Source: Rickettsia typhi (GTDB lineage: Bacteria; Pseudomonadota; Alphaproteobacteria; Rickettsiales; UBA1997). Taken from it: 5,697 nucleotides of DNA. Below the pieces are notes generated by a model that did no database searches, was not told the origin of the DNA, and was given only the letters and a program-made list of their open reading frames with translations. The stretch lies in assembly GCA_945861125.1 (NCBI GenBank), contig CAMASZ010000087.1:1-5697 (forward strand). Direction: 5' to 3'. Positions 1 through 4,814 of this stretch are shown piece after piece. Each line of letters starts with the position of its first letter. Positions within the stretch are counted from its first letter, which is position 1. A program made the position numbers and the translations under genes.

Positions 1-347
1 GTTTCTGCTATAACCCTTTTTTTTCCCATTTTTTTTGCAAGTAAAATTTGACCTATACAGTTATTTATTTTATGGGAACCCGTATGATTTAGCTCATCTC
101 TTTTTAAATAAATTTTTGCTCCACCGATATTCTCGGATAATTTCCTTGCATAGTATAGGGGGCTTGGTCGACCTACAAAATTTTTTAAATAATAATTAAA
201 TTCTTCATGAAATTTTTTATCATTTTTTAATTTTTTATAAGCCTGCTGCAATTCTAAAACTGCTGGCATAAGTGTTTCTGCAACATATGAGCCACCAAAT
301 TCACCGAATTTTCCTTGATTGTTGGGTTGATTATATTTTTTTGACAT
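1..347 (-). CDS. trpB: Tryptophan synthase beta chain, N-terminal part (cut by window edge)
   Basis: TrpB is the PLP-dependent beta subunit of the cytoplasmic alpha2-beta2 tryptophan synthase and condenses indole with L-serine to give tryptophan. My translation of the minus strand from the ATG at 345-347 gives 115 complete residues before the edge. They begin [20 protein letters not shown] and carry the family's F-G-E-F-G-G-x-Y-V start, the [11 protein letters not shown] block (residues 54-64) and [16 protein letters not shown] (81-96). K93 in that block is the expected PLP Schiff-base lysine (K87 in E. coli). The translation ends in I-A-E-T, just before the usual glycine-rich G-A-G-Q-H-G. 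Roughly 280 residues should lie off the left edge. The gene is divergent from mraZ, and no trpF coding sequence lies directly upstream, although trpF precedes trpB in many alphaproteobacteria. It therefore probably starts its own transcript. No Shine-Dalgarno sequence is visible. Identity is very secure. Confidence 0.95.
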   Translation of the reverse strand, partial: MSKKYNQPNNQGKFGEFGGSYVAETLMPAVLELQQAYKKLKNDKKFHEEFNYYLKNFVGRPSPLYYARKLSENIGGAKIYLKRDELNHTGSHKINNCIGQILLAKKMGKKRVIAE

Positions 348-642
348 TTTTTTAGATAATTCAATCTTGATAGCGCTTTATTTTCAAAGCATAAATAGCT
401 ATAGCATTTCTTGCCTTTAAATTTAATAGATAATTTTAAAACATGTTTGTTTATTAAGGAAATACTCATAAATCTTAACTTTTGCTGTCATTAAATCAAT
501 AGCTTAACAGAAATTTTTAACCTAAAAATTAATCAATATAACAAAATATTATTTAACAAAATATTGTTGGTTGACATTTCCAAATTATTTATTAATTTTT
601 CCATTAAATTCCATTTTTTTCCAAAAAAATCCAATTTTTTCC
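348..642. other. Divergent trpB/mraZ intergenic regulatory region
   Basis: These 295 bp separate two divergent genes and hold no convincing gene. A 71-codon minus-strand frame starting at 469 overlaps trpB and has no recognisable family. Visible signals are a weak possible trpB promoter on the minus strand (TTGATT at 499-494, 16-bp spacer, TAAGAT at 477-472); an 8-bp perfect AT hairpin at 512-530 (AATTTTTA, 3-nt loop, TAAAAATT); a 12-bp direct repeat TAACAAAATATT at 539-550 and 554-565; the mraZ -35 hexamer at 571; and the CCA array at 601-643. The AT-only elements could be chance in such AT-rich DNA. Confidence 0.6.
571..598 (+). promoter_or_regulatory. Putative sigma70-type promoter of the mraZ operon
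   Basis: A perfect -35 hexamer TTGACA lies at 571-576. With a 16-bp spacer, TAATTT at 593-598 keeps the three most important -10 positions (T, A and the final T). Transcription would start near 604-607, inside the first copies of the CCA array, leaving a leader of about 37 nt before the mraZ ATG. The -35 match is strong and the -10 is only moderate. Position relative to the operator-like repeats adds support. Confidence 0.45.
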
Positions 643-643
643 A
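599..643 (+). promoter_or_regulatory. Putative MraZ operator: five CCA boxes at exact 10-bp period
   Basis: CCA occurs at 601, 611, 621, 631 and 641, exactly one per 10 bp. Four copies are preceded by TT and one (631) by AT, so the bottom strand reads TGGAA or TGGAT repeated with 5-bp AT-only spacers. E. coli MraZ is known to bind direct TGGGN repeats separated by 5 bp in front of its own gene, which is the same 10-bp geometry. The last box runs into the start codon (CCATGG), so bound MraZ would cover the transcription start and the initiation region. A lone CCA at 580-582 sits 21 bp upstream. Assignment to MraZ is inferred from geometry and position. Confidence 0.7.
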
Positions 644-1092
644 TGGCACTTTTTATTTCAACATTTACTAATAAAGTAGATTCTAAAGGCAGGGTTTCTG
701 TGCCTGCGCAGTTTCGAACTTCTTTAGTTAATGATGGATATTCAGCAATGATAATTTACGAATCTTTTATTAATGATTGTATAGAGGGTTGTGATATTGA
801 AAGAATAAAAAAATTATCAGAATCAATTGATAATCTTGACCCTTTTTCAGAAGAAAGAGATGCCTTTGCAACCACGGTTTTAGGTGGCTCTGTTCAAGTT
901 TCTATTGATAATGATGGCAGGGTTATTATTCCTGAAAAATTGCTAAAAAAGGCCAAAATTAAAGATAATGCTGTCTTTGTTGGTAAGGGAACAACTTTTG
1001 AAATTTGGGAACCTAAGAAATTTGATGAATATATGGCTAAAGCTAAAACCGAAGCTAAGGCAAAAAGAAATTTATTAAGATTAAATAAATGA
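643..1092 (+). CDS. mraZ: Transcriptional regulator MraZ
   Basis: MraZ is the conserved first gene of the dcw cluster, a ring-forming DNA-binding protein that represses its own operon in E. coli. The ATG at 643 gives 149 residues, the normal family length, and the start MALFISTFTNKVDSKGRVSV matches the family. An in-frame TTG at 571 would add 24 residues read from the promoter and repeat array, so I reject it. Two AbrB/SpoVT-like half-domains are visible, each with the D-x-x-x-R signature: D13-S-K-G-R17 followed by V-S-V-P-A-Q-F-R, and D89-N-D-G-R93 followed by V-I-I-P-E. The C-terminus is basic and alanine/lysine-rich (residues 132-149). The stop overlaps the rsmH start by 4 bp (ATGA), so the two are translationally coupled. 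No Shine-Dalgarno is present; the leader is instead the CCA array. Confidence 0.96.
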   Translation: MALFISTFTNKVDSKGRVSVPAQFRTSLVNDGYSAMIIYESFINDCIEGCDIERIKKLSESIDNLDPFSEERDAFATTVLGGSVQVSIDNDGRVIIPEKLLKKAKIKDNAVFVGKGTTFEIWEPKKFDEYMAKAKTEAKAKRNLLRLNK

Positions 1093-2021
1093 ATATAACA
1101 GAATTCCACAAACCAGTAATGTTAAATGAAGTCTTGAGCTATCTATTACCAAAGGATAATGAAATTTACTTAGATGGAACCTTTGGCGCTGGCGGTTATT
1201 CAAAAGCTATTTTAAATTTAGCAAAATGTTCAGTTATCGCTATTGATAGAGATGATTCAGTAAAAAAATTTGCCAGTTTATTGTCTGCTGAATTTGGGAA
1301 TAAATTTATTTTTGAAAATAACAAATTTTCTAACTACGGCGAAGTTTTGAGTAAAAATAATATTTCTAAAGTCGATGGCATGATTTTTGATATTGGAGTT
1401 TCTTCTATGCAATTAGATGAAAAAGAGCGCGGTTTTTCATTTGACTCTGATACAAAATTGGATATGAGAATGGATAAAAATCAAAGTCTAAGTGCTTTTG
1501 AAGTAATTAATAACTTAAGTGAAATTGAATTAGCAAAAATAATTAAAGATTATGGTGATGAACCAAAAGCAAGAGCTATAGCAAAAAAAATAATTTATAC
1601 TAGAGCAAAAAATCAAATCAATAGCTGTAAGGAATTAGCTAATATTGTTAGATCTTTTTACAAAGGATATTTTAAAACCGATCCAGCAACTAAAACATTT
1701 CAAGCCGTAAGAATTTATGTAAATCAAGAATTAGATGAATTAAAAAAAGCTTTGGATGCTTCAATTAATTTTTTAAAAAAAGATGGTCGCCTTATTGTGG
1801 TTTCTTTTCATTCTTTAGAAGACAAAATTGTAAAAAATTTTTTAAAAGATAATTCAGGAATCGCCTTATCAGTATCAAGATATGAACCAGAAATTGATAA
1901 AAAAAATATCAAAAAAAACTTTTTAATTAAAACTCGATCTGCAATTAGCCCAAGTGAAAATGAAATTATTCAAAATCCGCGCGCTCGTTCAGCAAAAATG
2001 AGAGTGGCTATAAAAATTTAG
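1089..2021 (+). CDS. rsmH: 16S rRNA (cytosine1402-N4)-methyltransferase RsmH (MraW)
   Basis: RsmH uses S-adenosylmethionine to methylate N4 of C1402 in 16S rRNA, in the decoding centre of the small subunit. The 310-residue product is full length. It opens with H-K-P-V-M-L-N-E-V (7-15) and has SAM motif I D-G-T-F-G-A-G-G-Y-S (29-38) and an acidic motif II A-I-D-R-D (51-55). These are followed by F-D-I-G-V-S-S-M-Q-L-D (100-110) with R-G-F-S-F and L-D-M-R-M-D (124-129), then Q-A-V-R-I-Y-V-N-Q-E-L (205-215), V-V-S-F-H-S-L-E-D (237-245) and the C-terminal N-P-R-A-R-S-A-K-M-R (297-306). All are diagnostic of the family. A four-base overlap with mraZ and a one-base gap to ftsL show one operon. Nothing is truncated or substituted at the motifs I can see. 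Confidence 0.97.
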   Translation: MNITEFHKPVMLNEVLSYLLPKDNEIYLDGTFGAGGYSKAILNLAKCSVIAIDRDDSVKKFASLLSAEFGNKFIFENNKFSNYGEVLSKNNISKVDGMIFDIGVSSMQLDEKERGFSFDSDTKLDMRMDKNQSLSAFEVINNLSEIELAKIIKDYGDEPKARAIAKKIIYTRAKNQINSCKELANIVRSFYKGYFKTDPATKTFQAVRIYVNQELDELKKALDASINFLKKDGRLIVVSFHSLEDKIVKNFLKDNSGIALSVSRYEPEIDKKNIKKNFLIKTRSAISPSENEIIQNPRARSAKMRVAIKI

Positions 2022-2022
2022 T

Positions 2023-2358
2023 ATGACAAATATTATTAAAAAAATTCATATTCAATATTTAATTAATTCATCACTAATGGGAATGATTTTCTTAGCAATC
2101 CTTTTAATGAATATTATGCAATTTCAAGTTGAATCATTGCAAGATGAGGTGATTAAAACTAAAAATGAAATTTCTTCTTTTGAAGATGAAATAAGAATCC
2201 TTGAAGTTGAATGGGTTTATTTAACAAGACCAGAAAGATTAAGAAATATTGCTAATCGATATTTAAAAAATAATGATTATGCCTTAGCCAGTCAAATCAG
2301 AGATAGTGATGAATTTGAAAGGGTATATAATGCTAATTATACCATTTCTGCCAAATAA
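2023..2358 (+). CDS. ftsL: Cell division protein FtsL, alphaproteobacterial type
   Basis: FtsL is a small bitopic inner-membrane protein that, with FtsB and FtsQ, forms the divisome subcomplex that activates septal peptidoglycan synthesis by FtsW/FtsI. The 111-residue product fits. It has a short lysine-containing cytoplasmic N-terminus (about 1-12), one hydrophobic segment (about 13-34, including M-G-M-I-F-L-A-I-L-L-M), a charged heptad-like stretch (about 36-62) likely to form the periplasmic coiled coil, and the block E-V-E-W-V-Y-L-T-R-P-E-R-L (61-73) typical of alphaproteobacterial FtsL. FtsL is poorly conserved, so the call rests on this block, topology, size and position directly after rsmH. 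The ATG follows the rsmH stop by one base. The usual next gene ftsI is absent: convergent miaB lies 200 bp downstream. Confidence 0.88.
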   Translation: MTNIIKKIHIQYLINSSLMGMIFLAILLMNIMQFQVESLQDEVIKTKNEISSFEDEIRILEVEWVYLTRPERLRNIANRYLKNNDYALASQIRDSDEFERVYNANYTISAK

Positions 2359-2413
2359 TTGATAATATTATTAATTACAATTTATGTTTTATTTTTGGCT
2401 AAAAATTATAGCA

Positions 2414-2435
2414 TTATACCAATCCTATCTTTAAA
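2414..2435 (+). repeat. Degenerate copy of palindrome arm
   Basis: TTATACCAATCCTATCTTTA plus two more A's matches the left arm of the palindrome beginning at 2456, with one single-base gap (CAATCC against CAAATCC) and one C/T change. It looks like a diverged or partial extra copy of the same repeat unit in direct orientation, 42 bp before the intact arm. Confidence 0.7.
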
Positions 2436-2455
2436 TAAAATTATAACAAAATATT

Positions 2456-2504
2456 TTATACCAAATCCCATCTTTAAAAGTTTTAAAGATGGGATTTGGT
2501 ATAA
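2456..2504. repeat. 49-bp near-perfect palindrome, possible bidirectional terminator
   Basis: Bases 2456-2479 (starting TTATACCAAATCCCATC) are perfectly complementary to 2481-2504 (ending GATGGGATTTGGTATAA) around a single central G at 2480. RNA from either strand would form a very stable stem of about 20-24 bp. Because ftsL and miaB converge here, it may stop transcription in both directions. Neither side has the clean run of T expected after an intrinsic terminator, so a mobile or dispersed palindromic repeat is at least as likely. Its ends (TTATACCA and TGGTATAA) resemble those of the larger palindrome at 4641-4811. Confidence 0.85.
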
Positions 2505-2558
2505 GTGATTGGTTGATCAAGAGTAGCAAACCCTCTCTTTCAATAAATTAGAATAAAA

Positions 2559-3923
2559 TCAAATAATTTCGGCAATTAAACTACTTGGACGCGATTTTAT
2601 AATTTTAACATCAACAATATTGCCAATATATTCTTGTATTAGATTCTCTTCAATATCAACTACAACAGATTGAAGCCAAGGACTTTTTCCCCATAATTGA
2701 ATTTTAGAATTATTATTTTTAACAGATTTTGGTGCTTCTTTTTCAAATAACACTGCCATTCTTGTATTTTCAAATTTTTTATTAAATTCAATTTGTTGTT
2801 CGGTTAAAAGTTTTTGTAAAATTGCCAATCTTTGGTCTTTTATATTTTCAGGAATTTGATTTTCCGCCTCTGACGCTGGAGTTCCCGGTCGCATAGAATA
2901 TTTAAAAGAATAGCATTGTGAAAAACCAATTTGTCGAACAAGGTCAATAGTATCTTCAAAATCCTTGTCAGTTTCACCAGGAAAACCAACAATAAAATCT
3001 GAGGACAAACCAATATCTGGTCTTGATTTACGAAGTTTTTCAATAATTTTAAAATAATCTTGCCTACTATGTTTTCTGTTCATTGCTTTTAAGACTGAAT
3101 TTGAACCAGATTGAATTGGCAAATGAAGAAATGGCATTAATTTTTGATTATCACCATGAATATTTATTAAATCATCATCCATATCTTTGGGATGAGATGT
3201 GGTGTAGCGAATTCGCTCTACACCTTTAATTTTTGAAGCCTCATCAATTAATTTTGCTAAATTATTAATATTGCCATTTTCATCCAAACCATGATATGCA
3301 TTAACATTTTGTCCCAAAAAATAAATTTCTTTTACGCCATTATTAACAGCATTTTTAACATCGGTTATTACTTTTTCAATCTGTCGAGAATATTCTGAAC
3401 CACGAGTATAAGGAACTACGCAAAAAGTACAAAATTTGTCACAACCCTCTTGAATTGTTATAAAGGCACTTGCACTATTATTAGATTTAGATTGTGGCAA
3501 TAAATCAAATTTCTCATTAGCAACGAAATCTAGATTTATTTGTTTTTTTTGATCACGAATAACTTTTCCAACCAAGTCTGGTAAGGTTTGATAACTTTCT
3601 GGTCCAACAATAATATCAACTATTTTTGATCTTTTAAAAATCTCTTCACCCTCAGCTTGAGCAACGCAACCAGCTACTGCAACTATCATTTGCTTTCCTT
3701 GTTGTTGTTTTTTTTCTTTAAAAGGTCTTATTCTGCCTAGATCTGAAAAAAGTTTTTCAGAGGCTTTTTCTCTAATATGACAAGTGTTTATAATAACCAT
3801 ATCTGCATCATCTACATCGTTAGAAATTTCATAACCAATTGCTTGCATTAAATCTTGCATACGATCGGAATCATATACATTCATTTGACATCCGTAAGTT
3901 TTTATGTGCAGTTTTTTTACCAT
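2559..3923 (-). CDS. miaB: tRNA-2-methylthio-N6-dimethylallyladenosine synthase MiaB
   Basis: MiaB is a cytoplasmic radical-SAM methylthiotransferase that converts i6A37 of UNN-reading tRNAs to ms2i6A37, using one cluster for radical chemistry and a second for sulfur insertion. The 454-residue product is full length. The N-terminal UPF0004 domain has the three cluster cysteines C12 (Y-G-C-Q-M-N), C48 (I-N-T-C-H-I-R-E-K-A) and C86 (A-G-C-V-A-Q). The radical-SAM core has C161-x3-C165-x2-C168 followed by V-V-P-Y-T-R-G-x-E. Later blocks include G-Q-N-V-N-A-Y (204-210), T-S-H-P-K-D (242-247), H-L-P-I-Q-S-G-S (267-274) and D-F-I-V-G-F-P-G-E-T (309-318). A TRAM RNA-binding domain occupies about 383-454. 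The Q-N-V-N-A-Y block and overall architecture favour MiaB over RimO or MtaB. It starts 4 bp after trmD with no Shine-Dalgarno and is surely co-transcribed with it. Confidence 0.97.
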   Translation of the reverse strand: MVKKLHIKTYGCQMNVYDSDRMQDLMQAIGYEISNDVDDADMVIINTCHIREKASEKLFSDLGRIRPFKEKKQQQGKQMIVAVAGCVAQAEGEEIFKRSKIVDIIVGPESYQTLPDLVGKVIRDQKKQINLDFVANEKFDLLPQSKSNNSASAFITIQEGCDKFCTFCVVPYTRGSEYSRQIEKVITDVKNAVNNGVKEIYFLGQNVNAYHGLDENGNINNLAKLIDEASKIKGVERIRYTTSHPKDMDDDLINIHGDNQKLMPFLHLPIQSGSNSVLKAMNRKHSRQDYFKIIEKLRKSRPDIGLSSDFIVGFPGETDKDFEDTIDLVRQIGFSQCYSFKYSMRPGTPASEAENQIPENIKDQRLAILQKLLTEQQIEFNKKFENTRMAVLFEKEAPKSVKNNNSKIQLWGKSPWLQSVVVDIEENLIQEYIGNIVDVKIIKSRPSSLIAEII

Positions 3924-3927
3924 ATTT

Positions 3928-4635
3928 TTAACTTTTGTTTTTAAGTAAATCAGGACGATTTTTTTTAGTAATTTCTATAGCTTTTTCTTTGCGCCAATTA
4001 GCAATGTTTTTATGATTTCCAGATAGTAAAACCTCGGGAACATTTCTATCATGCCAAGATGCAGGTCTGGTGTAATGGGGATATTCAAGTAAGTTAAGAT
4101 AATTACAATCTTCTTCAAATGAAAAAGACTCTTCATGTAAAGATTCTTCAGCCCCCAAAACGCCTTTAATATTTCTAATAATTGCATCTATCAAAACATA
4201 GCAAGCAATTTCACCGCCAGATACAATATAATCTCCAATTGATATTTCTTCAATCGCAAATTCATCTATTATTCTTTGGTCAATTCCCTCATATCGACCA
4301 CATAAAATCATTATTTCAGATTCTTTAGCTAATTTTTTAGCATTTTCTTGTTTAAATACTTTACCCCTTGGTGAAAGATAAATTATTTTAGGATTATTTT
4401 CAGAAGAAATGTTTTTTTGAATAGCATTACCTATAACATCGGCCCTCATTACCATTCCGGCCCCACCACCATATGGAGTATCATCAACTGAACCCCTATT
4501 ATCAAAAGCATAATCACGAATATCTATAGTATCAAGTGACCATATTTTATTTTTTAACGCTTCTCCAGTTATTGAAATGTCTAGCGGTCCTGGAAATAAT
4601 TGTGGAAAAATTGTTAGTATCTTAAAATTAATCAT
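3928..4635 (-). CDS. trmD: tRNA (guanine37-N1)-methyltransferase TrmD
   Basis: TrmD is a SPOUT-class enzyme with a trefoil knot that uses SAM to form m1G37 in tRNAs with G36-G37, preventing +1 frameshifts; it is normally an essential dimer. The 235-residue product starts with the family pattern F-K-I-L-T-I-F-P and includes R-D-Y-A-F-D-N-R (40-47) and D-D-T-P-Y-G-G-G-A-G-M-V-M-R (51-64). Next come Y-L-S-P-R-G (86-91) and the knot/SAM motifs C-G-R-Y-E-G-I-D-Q-R (112-121) and I-G-D-Y-I-V-S-G-G-E (133-142), then P-H-Y-T-R-P (186-191) and L-L-S-G-N-H (203-208). R154 matches the catalytic arginine of E. coli. The position corresponding to catalytic D169 reads E169 by my alignment, and about seven extra residues follow before L-L-E-Y-P-H-Y-T-R-P. 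The C-terminus is slightly short (about 255 residues in E. coli). The usual neighbours rimM and rplS are absent; a palindromic element lies 5 bp upstream and miaB follows. Confidence 0.96.
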   Translation of the reverse strand: MINFKILTIFPQLFPGPLDISITGEALKNKIWSLDTIDIRDYAFDNRGSVDDTPYGGGAGMVMRADVIGNAIQKNISSENNPKIIYLSPRGKVFKQENAKKLAKESEIMILCGRYEGIDQRIIDEFAIEEISIGDYIVSGGEIACYVLIDAIIRNIKGVLGAEESLHEESFSFEEDCNYLNLLEYPHYTRPASWHDRNVPEVLLSGNHKNIANWRKEKAIEITKKNRPDLLKNKS

Positions 4636-4640
4636 AAATT

Positions 4641-4811
4641 ATACCATTTTAACTTGAAAACAATCAATCTAGCAAAATATTTTGGAGATAAAAATGATGA
4701 AAAATGAGAGTTGTATAAACATACAGCTCAAGGCTTTTCAGCATTTTTATCCCAAAAGATGAAGCCAGATTGGTTAAGTTCAAAATGTAAGTTTTCAAGT
4801 TAAAATGGTAT
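4641..4811. repeat. 171-bp imperfect palindrome, MITE-like intergenic element
   Basis: The 21-bp end at 4641-4661 (starting ATACCATTTTAACTTG) is the exact inverse complement of 4791-4811 (ending CAAGTTAAAATGGTAT). Pairing continues inward: CAATCT 4665-4670 with AGATTG 4767-4772; TTTTGG 4680-4685 with CCAAAA 4752-4757; GATAAAAATG 4687-4696 with CATTTTTATC 4742-4751; TGAAAA 4698-4703 with TTTTCA 4735-4740; and GAGTTGTA 4708-4715 with TACAGCTC 4722-4729 (one G-T pair) around a 6-nt loop. It codes for nothing obvious and fills nearly the whole gap between the aminotransferase stop and the trmD start. TTA occurs just outside TACCA...TGGTA on both sides (4639-4641 and 4811-4813), a possible short target duplication. 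It fits a miniature inverted-repeat element. A structured RNA or attenuator is an alternative. Confidence 0.8.
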
Positions 4812-4814
4812 TAC

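Larger units (their letters stand above)
2359..2558. other. Convergent ftsL/miaB intergenic region
   Basis: This 200-bp stretch lies between genes that end facing each other and holds no gene. Most of it is repeat: a degenerate arm at 2414-2435 and a 49-bp palindrome at 2456-2504. A further 7-bp outer pairing links ACCAATC (2418-2424) with GATTGGT (2507-2513). The remaining part up to the miaB stop contains an 8-bp palindrome TTGATCAA (2513-2520) and otherwise shows nothing distinctive. Confidence 0.7.

Noticed and set aside
254..469. 71-codon minus-strand open frame upstream of and overlapping the trpB start
   Set aside because: It overlaps trpB out of frame by about 94 bp, has no recognisable family or Shine-Dalgarno, and reads as ordinary AT-rich intergenic DNA. 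A leader peptide controlling trpB is conceivable but unsupported: there is no tryptophan codon run.
571..642. N-terminal extension of MraZ from a TTG start
   Set aside because: The TTG is part of the -35 hexamer, the extra 24 residues come from the periodic CCA/T-tract repeat, and the ATG at 643 gives the canonical MraZ start and length.
894..1109. Minus-strand open frame opposite mraZ
   Set aside because: It lies within well-supported mraZ coding sequence and has no family features; it is an antisense shadow.
2840..3043. Alternative-frame open frame inside miaB
   Set aside because: It lies entirely inside miaB, whose own frame carries all family motifs.
3975..4187. Alternative-frame open frame inside trmD
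   Set aside because: It lies entirely inside trmD and its sequence has no recognisable domain.
4638..4643. Perfect TATAAT on the minus strand just before trmD, made by the end of the palindromic element
   Set aside because: Only two bases separate it from the trmD ATG, so transcription would begin inside the coding sequence. It cannot serve this start as a normal -10. It is more likely a by-product of the element's TATACCA end next to ATT.
4641..4811. Riboswitch or T-box upstream of trmD
   Set aside because: The structure is a single long symmetrical hairpin with perfect ends, with no multi-helix core or known conserved motif, and trmD is not a usual riboswitch target. An inverted-repeat element explains it better.
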